Source: Trichopria drosophilae (taxonomy: Eukaryota; Arthropoda; Insecta; Hymenoptera; Diapriidae). Taken from it: a stretch of 64,000 nt of DNA. The position numbers and the translations under genes are program-made. The notes under the pieces were generated by a model, which made no database searches, was not told the DNA's origin, and saw only the letters and a program-made list of their open reading frames with translations. Every line of letters begins with the position of its first letter. Position 1 is the stretch's first letter. The stretch covers positions 84,537,501-84,601,500 of the forward strand of contig CM059582.1 of the NCBI GenBank assembly GCA_030407085.1, given 5' to 3'. Shown piece after piece: positions 1-10,573 of the stretch.

Positions 1-461
1 GAAAATTAGATTCAGTAATTATTAATTTCGTTTTTATCATTTCTACTTTTTTTTTAAATTTATTTAAAAATTTGGGTGAACATAAAAACACATTTTTTAG
101 AAATTACAGATGGATTTAAAGAAAATAGATTGAAAACACAAATCTTATACATTTTTTATGCCAACGCTACTGACTTTCACGTCAAAAGTTACTCAAGTAC
201 GAATTTCTTTGACCTATTAAAATTCACTAAATTAATTTGAACATTCGAAAAAAGTTTGGTGAACAGAAAAACGTATTTCCGAAATAATTACGCATCGATT
301 TCAAAAAACTCAATTACTTTTCGAGGAAAAATTGTTTTGGGTCAAAGCACTTTTTAAATTTTTATTATCCAGCTTTGAATTCCTCGTAAAAAATTACTAC
401 AGAACCAACTTTTTGGTATGTTTTGAACGATTGTTTCATTTAAATATTTTATTTCCCTTAA
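1..461. other. AT-rich flank, no gene seen
   Basis: AT-rich sequence without a convincing coding frame, RNA gene or repeat boundary. It is probably the DNA into which the downstream LINE inserted, because the LINE's 3' simple-repeat tail starts immediately to the right. Confidence 0.5.
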
Positions 462-485
462 AAATGAATGAATGAATGAATGAAT
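462..485 (-). repeat. (TGAA)n 3' tail of the LINE
   Basis: About five units of TGAA (TTCA on the coding strand) lie exactly where the minus-strand LINE ends. This marks the retrotransposition 3' end. Confidence 0.6.
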
Positions 486-650
486 TTTATTAATGCTTCA
501 CATTTCGTGTTACATGGACTTCTGTTTGTTACATGTTCACCTCTACATTTCCAGTATACATTCTCTTCACCCTTTTTGTTTCTCTCTTAAACACCTTTTA
601 CATTTACATTACATTGCAATTTACGAACTCTCACCCATGAGTTGCCCCCT

Positions 651-1432
651 CTATACACTCTTAAACCCCCCCCCCCCCCCGCCCCCACACACACATACGA
701 ACATACCGCACATACATCTCCGTATTCCGCCCTTCTTTGGAAAGACAAAACACAACTTCCCGATCTCTCCTCCCTCTCCTCTTTCTAGTGTTTCTTCAAA
801 TTTCCCCGCCCTCCACCCTGTCACTACCTTCAGTTTATTTCTCTTCAGTTCTTCTCTCACTATATACCCGGGCGTTGTCCTATCCACCCCCAATATCCAC
901 CTCAGATATTTCTCTTGCATACTCTCCATTTCCTTCCATTCCTTATACCCCCAAATCTCTACTCCGTAGTATATTATTCCTTTCCCAATGCTGTCAAATA
1001 GCTTTAAACGCCACCTCACGTCCCCCTTAAACTTCCTCTCCCCATAACTCCACACCCATCCCATCGCTATCCTACCTTTTCTCATCCTTTCCCTAATGTG
1101 TTCATTTTCCCCTCCATTACTTTCAATCACGTACCCCAAATACTTATATTTCATTACCTCTTACAGTCTTTTATCTCCCCACCACCAAAATCGCTCCTTC
1201 TCCCTCCCCCCTTTCTTTCTAAAGACCATTATCTTCGACTTGTCCGTGCTCAGTTCCAACTTCTTTCCTTCCAAATACCTCTTCACTCCTCTTATCATAT
1301 CTCTTAGCCCTTCATCCTCCTCCGCCACCAGCACAATGTCATCTGCATACTCGATCGACCATACTTTTTCTTTTCCCATTTTTACTCCTCCTCTGCCCCG
1401 CTTCAATTCTTCCTCTATATCCGCTATATATA
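651..1432 (-). pseudogene. LINE reverse transcriptase, C-terminal half (YADD box)
   Basis: This is the downstream part of the LINE RT. It contains the catalytic box YADD (in 'IEYADDIVLVAEE', near 1340) followed by the thumb region and a C-terminal segment with 'YKYLGYVIESNGG', typical of LINE ORF2. The frame is open from the transposon junction at 1432 to the end at 651, except for one in-frame TAA at 1161-1163. A poly-C tract near 665-680 (poly-G on the coding strand) encodes a run of glycines at the very end and is probably a later expansion. The N-terminal half lies beyond the inserted transposon, ending at 4103, and the two halves are in frame once the insertion and one TA are removed. 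Confidence 0.85.
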
Positions 1433-1543
1433 CAGGGTGGCCGATTTATCTGAAGACATCGAAATATCTCGAGAACTATGCACAGAATCAAAAAAGTTGT
1501 CGAATGAAAGTTGTTCGACACGAAGGGGGGCATCCAGTGATAA
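1433..1543 (+). repeat. Left TIR of mariner 1
   Basis: Matches the reverse complement of 3990-4102 with few mismatches. It begins CAGGGTGGCC. Confidence 0.9.
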
Positions 1544-1726
1544 TTAAATTTACTCCCTCCCCCATTCCCTGGAGGTGGAGTGGGGGCAAAAACAATAAAA
1601 CTTAAATAGGAACCCCCATTTTTTATTGCAGATTTGGATTCTCCGGAAAAAAGTACACGAATTTGACCTAGGAGCTATTGCATTTTGGTTCACAGGTGGC
1701 GCTGTAATTGATAAAAATCCAAATTT

Positions 1727-1880
1727 ATCCGAAGACATTGAAATACCTCGAGAACTATGCACAGAATCAAAAAAGTTGTCGGATGACAGTTGTTCGACAC
1801 GAAGGGGGGCATCCAGTAATAATGAAATTTACCCCCTCCCCTATCCCCTGGGGGTGGAGTGGGGGCAAAAGCAATAAAAC
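1727..1880 (+). repeat. Subterminal direct duplication of the mariner 1 left end
   Basis: This 150-bp stretch repeats 1446-1602 in direct orientation. Both contain 'CGAGAACTATGCACAGAATC', the GGGGGGCATCCAG block, the GGTGGAGTGGGGGCAAAA block and a following AATAAAACTT. The outermost CAGGGTGGCC is not duplicated, so this is an internal repeat of possible transposase-binding sequence, not a second element end. Confidence 0.85.
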
Positions 1881-2065
1881 TTTATTTAATTTTTATTCAA
1901 TTTTCGCCCGCGTAGCGGATATGGAATACGGTCATTCTAACAAAGCCGGGAAAAAATACATTTAGCGTTACCCAGGAACAACGACGTGGACGTAGTATTT
2001 TTCTGTTCCCTTTGGAGTGCTTGTTTTACGTGAGTCCCCTTGCCTCTCACTGTCTCACTGTTCAC

Positions 2066-3130
2066 TTACTTGAGTAAGTGTTCGAAATGTTGACCTTCCA
2101 CTTCAATGCATTTATTTATTCTTTCTTCAAATGACTTTATACATGATAGAATCATATCTGTCGAAATTTCTACGCAAGCAGTTCTTATGCGTTCCACCAT
2201 GTTTTCACGAGTCGTTGGTACTTGTTCATAAACCTTACCTTTTAGGTAACCCCATAGAAAGAAATCCAGAGATGATAGATCAGGTGACCTCGCAGGCCAA
2301 TTAATGGGGCCACCTCTACCAATCCACCTACCATTGTAATCACGGTCTAGTATTTCCCTTGCTACTCTTGAAAAATGTGCTGGGCAACCATCATGCTGAA
2401 ACCACATTGTCCGTCGGACGTCCATAGCAACATCCTCAAGTAGTAATGGTACTTCTTGTTCTAGGAAATCTCGATATTTTGTTCCATTCAAATTACCTTC
2501 AATGAAATAAGGACCAATGAGTTTATTTCCTATGATTCCACACCAAACGTTCACCGACCAAGGACGTTGATGATTAACTTGTCGTAACCAATGGGGATTT
2601 TCTACGCTCCAATAATGCATATTATGCCTATTGACGCCACCATGGTTCGTGAATGTAGATTCATCTGAAAATAATACATTAGCAAAGAAATTGTGGTTTG
2701 TTTGCATTTTTTGAAATGCCCATTCACAAAACACCACGCGGTTATGAAAATCATCGCCATCTAGTTCCTGGTGCAGTGAAATGTGATATGGGTGAAACTT
2801 ATGACGATGCAATATTCTTTGAATAATGTCTCTGGAAATGCCGGAATCGCGATGTAATTGTCGTGTGCTTACATGTGGATTTTGGTGAATAGCTGCTAGT
2901 ACAGCTACTTCGTTAGCTTCTCCTGTAACTGTTAATCTTCGCTTCCTTTTTTTCATTTGTACGCTGCCATCAGAGTGAAAGGCCTTCGCAACTTTGTAAA
3001 AAAAAGAACGCAAGCGAGCATTATCTGGAAAACGCTCAGCTTACAACGCAACAGCATCGTCAATATTCCTCTTACATTCACCATAAATAAGAATCATTTC
3101 GATTTTTTCGGGAACTGTAGCAGGATTCAT
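2066..3130 (-). pseudogene. Mariner-like transposase, one premature stop at codon 30
   Basis: DD41D transposase that would cut and rejoin the element's own ends. The ATG chosen at 3130 starts a 354-residue frame with normal N-terminal helix-turn-helix sequence. The only lesion I find is TAA at 3041-3043 (codon 30, between Leu and Ala-Glu-Arg). The frame is then open to 2066. The catalytic acidic triad is present: D156 (FSDESTF), D247 (QHDG) and D289 (SSLDFF), with 41 residues between the last two. The second HTH and linker precede 'HPYHISLHQEL'. Without an alternative start the protein is N-terminally truncated, so this copy is probably dead. The element lies in the antisense RT context of the LINE. 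Confidence 0.88.
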
Positions 3131-3989
3131 TTTTAACTTGCAATTCGATTTAAGCAATGAAGGGTAGACAAAAAATAGTCACGTAAACGGAAAGTTGTTA
3201 TTCTAAAAGCAAAGTGACCTCCGACCGAATTACTACCAATACAATGGACTTCAAAAACAGTCTTACACTGAGAGACCGTGAATACTAAATTTTAATATGG
3301 GGATTAGAAAGTCGCGATATCCATTTACTTCCCTTCAGGAAAGTAGAGAAAAATGTAGGTGAACTGGTTACGTGTGACTCAACTTATGTATAAAATGATA
3401 TGCTACTTTATTTTCGAGTTATGTCGACCTCTAGCGTTATGTAACAGAACCGGCGCCGGTGATGGCCGAAATGCAAGCGATGTACATGTATGAAACCACG
3501 TGAGTTCTCTCGGGGTCCGGTAGATGGCGACGAAATCCCCAAATGAAGTAAGTGTTTCGTTGTGTTTAATAGAAGCTGGTTTGACCGTCAATGCTCAGCT
3601 TATTTATTCTCATTTCGGAAAAAACATACAGAGAGAGAATGAATGAGCTGAGTGAAGGGACATGATGCGTTTTTTAATGGATTGCGTGATGTCATCTTTT
3701 TGTTTATTAAATAATAAATTTAAAACCTAAAATGTAATTTTATTGAAGGTAGAAAACTTATTTATAAAATTGCTTCCATATTGTATGCACAATTTTCATG
3801 TAATCAGTTTTGATTTTTAATATGAAGAATATCAATTATTCATAATCTTAATTTTTCCAATGGACATTATTAAAATTTCATATTCAGAATAACAATTTTC
3901 GCAAGTGATATTACTAAATTCTAATATTAAAAATTCTAATATTAGAATTTTTAATATTAAATTTTCATAAAGGGATCAAATTGTCCCTA
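3131..3989. other. Non-coding part of mariner 1
   Basis: Lies upstream of the transposase start and inside the TIR. It is GC-richer around 3415-3600 and AT-rich from 3700 to 3980. I see no supported coding frame; it presumably holds the transposase promoter. Confidence 0.5.
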
Positions 3990-4102
3990 TTTGCCCCCTG
4001 GATGCCCCCCTTCGTGTCGAACAACTTTCATCCGACAACTTTTTTGATTCTGTGCATAGTTCTCGAGATATTTCGATGTCTTCAGATAAATCGGCCACCC
4101 TG
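3990..4102 (-). repeat. Right TIR of mariner 1
   Basis: Inverted partner of 1433-1543, ending CCACCCTG directly before the TA target duplicate at 4103-4104. Confidence 0.9.
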
Positions 4103-5386
4103 TATATTGAACAAGGTTGGACTCAGCGGGCAACCTTGGCGCACTCCTCTTTCTACCCAGAATTCCTTCGATACTTCCTCCCCTATTTTCACTACACACC
4201 TCGTCTCTTCATAAATTTCTTTAACTCTGTCTATCATCCCTTCGCTTACATTTCTTTTCCTCATCATCTCCCACAGTACTGTCCTATCTACATTATCAAA
4301 GGCTGCCTTCAAATCTATAAAAAACGCATAAACTTTTTTCTTTTTCTTCATCTTCTCCCCCACTATGTGTTCTAATACTTTTATATTCCCTACTGTCCCT
4401 CTTCCTTTCCTAAAACCCGCCTGCGATCTACTCCACCCATTCTTCTCTTCTAACTCTTTTACTAACCTCTTATTCACCATATTCGCATACACTTTATATC
4501 CCGTACACGTTAGCGTTACTCCCCTATAATTTCCCGGCACTTTTTTATCTCCTCTTTTCCAGATCGGCACTACCACTCCTGTTATCCACTTCTCTGGGAA
4601 CCCCTCTCCCTTCCACACTCTTTTTATCACCTCCCACAACCTCTTCTCGACCTTTTCCCCACCGTTCTTCCATGCTTCATTTCTAATTCCGTCAATCCCC
4701 GCTGCTTTCCCCCGTTTCAACCGTTTTATTTCTCTATTGCATTCCTCCCAACTTATCTCTTCTTCTTCTGCCCTCCTTTTTTTCTCTGCTCTCCTTGGCT
4801 CCTCCATTCTCTGCTCCATTCCCCCCAACACTTCTCTGAAATGCTCTACCCACCTTTCTATAGTTATTTCTTTGCATATCCTCTCCTTCTTTCTCCTCCC
4901 TCTGTTTATAAATTCCCATGCTTCTGCTTGGGTTTTTATTTTTCCTATCTCTTGTTCCTCTTTTTTCCTGTAGTTTTCCTCTTTTTCCTCGCATAAACCT
5001 CTGTAACTCTTCCTACACTTCGTGTATTCTTCTTTACTTCCCCCATTTCTATACCTTCTTCTCGCTCTATTCAAGTCTTTCTTTTTTTCTCCGCATTCTT
5101 TATCCCACCACGGACACCATCCTATACCTCTTCTTTTCTTCCTTCTCCGTTCTACTACTGCCTCGTTTATTACCTTTTCCAAACCTTCCCACCCCTCTTC
5201 TTTCCATTCCACCTCCTCTATTCTTTTCTGGTATATCTTTATCCCTTCCGCCGACCAATCCTGTACATTTCCCCGCTCCTCTTTTTGCACTTCCCCTACC
5301 ATCTGTCTTCTTCCAAAGTCGAATATCAGAGGTTGGTGATCCGACTCCACTCTGCACCCACCTGCATTTTCTCTATCTTCTCCCAC
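4103..5386 (-). pseudogene. LINE reverse transcriptase, N-terminal half
   Basis: Upstream half of the LINE RT. It contains the fingers/palm motifs 'GFRKGRGT', the catalytic-aspartate box 'FFIDLKAAFDNVD' and 'GVRQGCPLSPTLFNI', and then stops abruptly at the mariner 1 right end. A basic, coiled linker precedes the RT core. The frame differs from the endonuclease segment upstream (5326-5736), so there is a frameshift near 5330-5390. The remaining palm motif (YADD) is found on the far side of the insertion at about 1340. Confidence 0.88.
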
Positions 5387-6053
5387 GCTTCCCAGTTCAC
5401 CACTCCGTAATCAATTACCGACCTCCCTTCCGCTTTTTCATAAGGCCATTCCCCCTCCTCATCCCCTTCCTTCACCCCGTTCATCACTATCCACCCTCTT
5501 TCTTCTATTACTCCTAGTAAATCCCTCCCCTGTTTATTTACTACCCTATCTTTCGACCTCCTTCCCTCTCCTTCCCTCTCTCCCCTTTCGTCCCCAGATC
5601 CCTCCCATCCTCCTTCTTCCCTTATTCTAGCATTAAAATCCCCCGCTATTACCATATTTTCCTCTTGTCCTTCTTTTATTACCTCTTTTAAATTCAACAA
5701 CTTCTCCTTACTTCCCTCTCTATTATATATAACCATTACTCTCCACTTTTCCCCCTCAATGACTATTTCCCTCTCTTGTAGGCCCTCTGTTCCCCATACG
5801 TTCTCTCCTTTTCCTCAATCTCCCTTTTCACCCCTGTTATAATTCCACCCCTTGCTCATCCTCTTTTTCCTTCTCGTGTCGCCATTTGGCATCTCCATCT
5901 CCATCCCTCTGGTAACTTTCCTCTTAACTTCTCCCACTCTCTTTCATCTACCCACGTTTCTACCAGCCCGATCACCTCATATCGTTTCACAAAATTCCAA
6001 AAATCCTCATCTTTCGTTCTTAAACCTGCCACATTCCACACCACTCCTCTCAT
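5326..6053 (-). pseudogene. LINE AP-type endonuclease, frameshifted
   Basis: N-terminal domain of LINE ORF2. The first piece (6053-5856) has 'WNVAGLRTKDEDFW' and 'GLVETWVDE', matching the conserved N and E motifs of the exonuclease-endonuclease-phosphatase fold. The second piece (5736-5326) has 'AGDFNAR', the catalytic D/N motif, and 'VIDYGVVN'. The final 'SDHQP' histidine motif is found at the start of the next frame (about 5340). The three pieces are in different frames, so at least two indels broke the domain. It would nick target DNA to prime reverse transcription. Confidence 0.85.
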
Positions 6054-6139
6054 TCTTTTCCTACTTACACCCCCCTCATCCCCCCTATTCGCGTACTTTG
6101 TACTTCGTTCCTTTCCCCCCTTTTTATGTGAAGCACTTT

Positions 6140-7185
6140 CTAAAAATACCCTCTACCCACCCCTCTCTGCTCCACTATTTCTTCTACCTTTCCCCCACTT
6201 TCACTCCACACATACACTCTTCCATTCATAATCACCCTTCCATACTTCACTATTGGATTTCTGCCATTCCCCCTCTCCACACTCGCCCACATTCGCAACT
6301 TCTTTTGCCTCTCACGCTCACTTTTTATTAGATCATCATCCACGTACACATTTGTTCCTTTCAGCTTACTCCTATTTCTCATCACTACCCCTTTTTCTTC
6401 TAGATTATTTAGTTTCACCACACACATGTCATTTCCCACTTTGAAAGCATCTTTCACCTTCACTACATTATCCACTTCTAACCTCTTCAGCACCGCCACT
6501 GCAATCTCGTTCGCTTGTCTTCCCTCTGTTTTTTCCCCTTAATCACGAAATTGCATCTTCTCTCATTTTTCTCTTGCTCTTCCCATTTTTTCTCCATCGC
6601 TCCCATCCTTCTTCTTAAGTCTTCATTACTCTCGTCGAATCTGGCTATTCCCTGATGTTGTTCCGTCTTCCATTTTTCCATCTCCTCTCTCATTTCTTTT
6701 TTCCATACTTCCAATTCCCGTTTTTGCTCCTCCTTCCATTTCTCGATATCACTCCGTATTTCCTTTTTCATTTCTAACATTTCTCTCTTGAATTCGGTAA
6801 ACATCTTTATTTGTTCATCTAATCTCTTCATAATTCTTTCCTCCATTTCACTAGACTTTATTTTCGCTTTCTTTACCGCTTGTTCTTCAATGTTTCCGTC
6901 CGTTCCACTCTCCTCTATATCCCCTTCCCTGCCTCTTTTAAACAGAGAACTTGCTCGTGACGAAGCGCTACTATCTCGCTCCCTAGCCAGCCGTTCGGCG
7001 TTCGTCGGTCTTCCTCTCCTTACCTTCGTCGCGCTATTCTCACCTTCCCCACTACCACTCGCCCCCCTTTGTTTCACCCACCGCTTGACTTTCTGCTCCG
7101 GTACTTCTATCGGCAAGCTCGCCAAACTTTCTGTCCCACTATTCTTGCTCTCCTCCCCCCCTTTCTCCTTATCCATCCGTTGCAC
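6140..7185 (-). pseudogene. LINE ORF1, coiled-coil RNA-binding-type protein, frameshifted
   Basis: Upstream ORF of the LINE. From 7185 the product starts with a low-complexity basic N terminus ('RRGRPTNAERLARERD'), then a long heptad-rich Lys/Glu region (about residues 110-215) that should form a coiled coil. Past a frameshift near 6490 a globular segment continues to 6140 ('VLKRLEVDNVVKVKDAFKVG'), resembling the RRM-like and C-terminal part of L1-type ORF1 proteins. There is no CCHC zinc knuckle in the readable part. Probable role: nucleic-acid chaperone of the retrotransposition particle. Type assignment rests on architecture, not on alignment. Confidence 0.7.
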
Positions 7186-7430
7186 ACTTTCTTCCTACAG
7201 CTTTCTTACCTGGTGTACTCCTACTACTGTTGAGAATTGGCTTCACCCGTCTATTAGCTTCTTCCGCGTACAGGTGTCGCCTGCTCCTTTTCCGAGCCTC
7301 CTACTCAATCTCCGTAGTTTTCGCGAAGTCTTGATTGTTGAAACGTCCGGTCCGGACGCGATTATCGGAACCAAGTTCCGCCTGGTGGAATTTTCCTTCG
7401 CGCCAATTTCCTACAATTGAGGTTATGTAC

Positions 7431-8056
7431 CCCAGGAAACACCCTTTCGACCAATATTCCTAATTTGCACAATTAAATTGCAACTTCGACAGTCGTATCG
7501 GGTCTACGTCCCCTGCGTGCACTTTTTCTCAATATAAAAAGTTTTTTTTTAATGAGTACACCGAGATATTTCTATTGATTTCCTCTATTAGATTTTATGC
7601 TGTCAGCACTCACCTAATTCCAAACCGGAAGTCCCCTCCCTTAAAAATCATTTACCTCCCAGCCTTGCTATTGGTAATAACCGATTCGATTTTATTCATA
7701 TCAGTTCATTTTCATCTAATTTTTTTTTCGATTCAAAATCATTAAATTTGTAGTCCTATTATAATGAACTATCCATTCCAATTCATTCGAGGCACATACA
7801 ACTATTTTTCCATTAAAATTCATAATTGTTCCATTCGCACTTTTCAATTGAAATTCATTCCACGAAATCAGTTCTTCATTCCACCATTTTCCAATTCAAA
7901 ATCATTAAATCGAACCACTTTTTATGAGCTATTAATCATTCAAAATCACTGAAACTCATTTTCTCATTGAAATTTATTGCAGAAGCTAAAAACACGAATT
8001 CAGAAGTTATGCAGTGAATGAATTTTAATGGATCTTCAATCAATTTTCGTTTGCCA
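7431..8056. other. AT-rich spacer
   Basis: AT-rich with recurrent ATTCATT-like words. No coding, RNA or element boundary is recognised. Confidence 0.4.
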
Positions 8057-8302
8057 GGTTGTGAATAACGTAAACTATCAAACTTTGTAATTCTAAGAAT
8101 AAAAATTAATTTAATTGTTGAATGATATTGTAGACATTTATCTGAAAAGGGTGTGACAAAGTATCTGGGTCGGTTACGATTTGAATTAACTCAGTAGGCT
8201 GGATATGCGTGATTTTCGCAAAAATTAAAACAGTCAAAATACGTTCAGCAGATAGGGCGTTTATAATAAGTAATCATATGTAAATTAATTTAAAAAAAAA
8301 TT

Positions 8303-8371
8303 TCCCGACGGAGATTCGAACTTCAAAATTTTGACTTACAAGTCAAGCGCTGTAACCACTCTACCACCGTA
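8303..8371 (-). other. tRNA-like sequence (left arm), Thr(TGT)-like loop
   Basis: On the minus strand it has a perfect A box TGGTAGAGTGG, an anticodon-like loop CTTGTAA (anticodon TGT if genuine) and a B box AGTTCGAATCT with a C-to-T change in the last position. The acceptor stem is poor, so I treat it as tRNA-derived, not a functional tRNA. Confidence 0.6.
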
Positions 8372-9047
8372 GAATTGTTTTTTAAAGAACGGATAAATGC
8401 TAATAAAGTTATCGTAGAACTGCATTTATTTTTTAAAGTTGCCAATAAAAAAGGAAATTAAAGTAATATTATTAAAAGAATAATGAAAGAGAATATTAGA
8501 CAATTTTTAACAAAGTTAATCGGGGTTCTAAAAAACCATTGATATTCGGAATTTGTAAAACCATTTTAGAAAGTGAATTTTCAGGTGTATCTAATAAGGA
8601 AGAATTAAAGCGGTTTTTTTATGCATTGTAGTCTATTTTTAATGTGATTATTAATGAACGAAATGGGGAAATCATTGTTAATCTAGATACCTTTTATTTC
8701 TTTAATGTTTTTGTACTGAAATTGTTTGTTAATACATAAAATAGCTGTGTCAACAAAATTATAAACTTTAGCGTTTTTTTTTTTAAATAGGGTGCTGTGA
8801 AAAGTAGTTATCCTTCCTGAAATTAATTGATTGGTTTAAAAAATCAATTTTTTCAGGAAGGAAGGACAATTAATTACTTTTTACAACACCCTATTTTACA
8901 ATCCCTTTCTATTATTGTCTTTAAATAATCCTTTAATAATATCGCGTTTATTTCCTTTTTTATCGGCGAGTATAAATTTATTAAAAAATAAATGCAATTC
9001 TACGATAACTTTAATAGCATTTATCCGTTCTTTAAAAAACAATTGTA

Positions 9048-9114
9048 CGGTGGTTGAGTGGTTACAGCGCTGGACTTATAAGTCAAAGTTTTGAAGTTCG
9101 AATCTCCGTCGGGA
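9048..9114 (+). other. tRNA-like sequence (right arm)
   Basis: Inverted partner of the left-arm module, with A box TGGTTGAGTGG at 9051-9061 and B box AGTTCGAATCT at 9095-9105, followed by a T-run suitable as a pol III terminator. The anticodon loop has drifted to CTTATAA. Confidence 0.6.
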
Positions 9115-9364
9115 AATTTTTTTTTTAATTTAATTTATACATATATGATTACCTATTATAAATGCCCTAACTATTGAATGTATTTTAATTGTTTTAATTT
9201 TTGAAAAAATCATGCATATCCAGTCTACTGACTTAATTCTAATCGTAACGGACCCAGGTACGTTATCACACCCTTTTCAGATAAATGTCTACAATATCGT
9301 TTAACAATTGAATTAATTTTTATTCTTGGAATTACAAAGTTTGATAGTTTACATTATTCACAAG

Positions 9365-9808
9365 CACATTATGTACAATGGTAAACGTGCGTTATTAAAG
9401 TTGCTTCTACTAATATATATATGAAGAAAAAAGTGTAAGGAAATAAAAAATAAGAATTTGTTATATTTGTAATTTGGAAACGTGTAAAGAGTGTCTCGGA
9501 AGGTTTTGTAATCACCTTGGTGAACGCAAGTAAACACATATTATTACTAATAATATTCTGTTTAATTATATTATATTATGCATAGCGCTTTTCTTTCAAT
9601 CAACTTTGGTCTACATATTATAAGATATTTATATTCATTAATAATATTGAATCGAATAAATAATAGAAATGGAAACCAAGAATATTATTTTCGCCCTAAA
9701 ATTTGGATATCTCACTTCTCACTGTAGTCGTTAAAAACGTAAGTAAAATAATTAAGAAACGTCTAGTAGATAAAATTTACAAAAAAATCACTATGTAAAT
9801 TACATTTA
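9365..9808. other. AT-rich spacer
   Basis: AT-rich, no supported gene. Confidence 0.4.
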
Positions 9809-9950
9809 AAAAATCTCCGACGAAGACGCGATCCTTAGGGGATTGAACTACAAGTCCGACGATGTACCCACTCAACCGTGGTACAATTTTAGTGTCAAAA
9901 TCGAATTAACCACTATTAAAGTTGTGCTAGAATATTATTTATTGGATATC
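9809..9950 (-). repeat. Third, diverged half-copy of the tRNA-like arm
   Basis: The minus strand shows GGTTGAGTGGG and GGACTTGTAG, followed by the same flanking order as in the 8.1-9.4-kb palindrome (AATTTT, TTAAAGTT, ATTATTTATT). It is a decayed single arm of the same family. Confidence 0.5.
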
Positions 9951-10370
9951 AGTACTAAAAAGAACGGCAAAAAGAGAAAATAAAATTACTTTTTGCAGTG
10001 TTACGGCCGGAGGGAAAGGCGTTTTGCAAGGGTTTTTGGTTGCAAATGCCGTTTCCTCGACACAACCGCGAAAAGACTGGATCGACTGGAAGAGTTAATC
10101 CTGAGTTCGAAAATTTGTGGGGGCTGCTGCTAATGCAAAAGAAATGAATAAAGGTGAAGGTAAAATAAAGAAGTACAAATGTTTTCAGCAAAAATTTAAT
10201 TTATTTCATTTAAGTTTCAAAAACATGGTGTTAGACAGAACAAGAAAGGTATAAGGTATGAATGATAGGGAGCGATGAAGCGACCTTCTGAACAATTTGG
10301 AGGAGCCTCACGACTGAAGTGTGGCTGAGCGGCTGGAACTTATCCACTCATCATCTTCAACTGCCTGCCT
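9951..10370. other. Spacer of mixed composition
   Basis: Moderately GC-rich near 9990-10090. No coding frame with support. Confidence 0.35.
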
Positions 10371-10573
10371 GACGCTGGTTGACACTCTAACTGACTGACT
10401 GACTGGAACTGGTTGACACTCTAACTAACTGACCGACTGACCGGCTGGAACTGACTGACCGTTTGACGCTGGTTGACACTCTAGCTAACTGACCGACTGA
10501 CCGGCTGGAACTGACTGACCGTTTGACGCTGGTTGACACTCTAGCTAACTGACCGACTGACCGGCTGGAACTG
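10371..10573. repeat. 60-bp minisatellite
   Basis: Lines starting at 10441 and 10501 are identical over 60 bp, and the flanking copies are diverged. The unit itself is built from GACTGACC-like words (ACTGACCGACTGACCGG). About 3.3 copies. Confidence 0.9.

Larger units (their letters stand above)
1433..4102 (-). mobile_element. Mariner-like DD41D DNA transposon 1, TA target site
   Basis: A 2670-bp element bounded by TA at 1431-1432 and 4103-4104. Its ends are CAGGGTGGCCGATTTATC and the reverse complement, with terminal inverted repeats of about 110 bp. It encodes one transposase on the minus strand (3130-2066, broken). TA duplication, a CAGGGTG terminus and a D,D,D transposase place it in the IS630-Tc1-mariner group. 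The left end carries an extra internal copy of the terminal sequence (1727-1880). The element sits inside the LINE RT and is therefore younger than that LINE. Confidence 0.92.
462..7430 (-). mobile_element. Decayed two-ORF APE-type LINE (minus), split by a DNA transposon
   Basis: Minus-strand non-LTR retrotransposon. In 5' to 3' order it shows a coiled-coil ORF1 (about 7185-6140), an AP-type endonuclease (about 6053-5326), a reverse transcriptase (5386-4103, resuming at 1432) and a C-terminal domain ending near 651. The 3' end is a short tetranucleotide repeat at 462-485, as many LINEs have in place of poly(A). The 5' boundary near 7430 is approximate. Several frameshifts and at least one stop codon make it inactive. 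The body is interrupted at a TA dinucleotide by the transposon at 1433-4102. Endonuclease plus RT with a coiled-coil ORF1 fits the Jockey/CR1/L1-like groups; the exact clade is not assigned. Confidence 0.85.
8057..9364. mobile_element. 1.3-kb palindromic element with tRNA-like arms
   Basis: Arms of about 440 bp are inverted copies of each other: 8057-8500 against the reverse complement of about 8920-9364. Outer ends read TTGTGAATAACGTAAACTAT and its complement. A smaller inverted repeat sits in the centre (about 8788-8895, CCTTCCTGAAA/TTTCAGGAAGG). Each arm contains a tRNA-like module with A and B boxes (8303-8371 minus, 9048-9114 plus). There is no coding capacity, so it is a non-autonomous foldback element or a head-to-head pair of tRNA-derived units. 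The target duplication is not clear. Confidence 0.75.

Noticed and set aside
493..969. Plus-strand ORFs opposite the LINE (also 4918-5517, 5852-6331 and 6788-7420)
   Set aside because: Antisense shadows of the purine-rich LINE coding strand; low-complexity Pro/Ser/Phe/Leu products with no domain.
8303..9114. Functional tRNA genes in the palindrome arms
   Set aside because: A and B boxes are good but the acceptor stems do not pair well and the anticodon loops differ between arms; more likely tRNA-derived.
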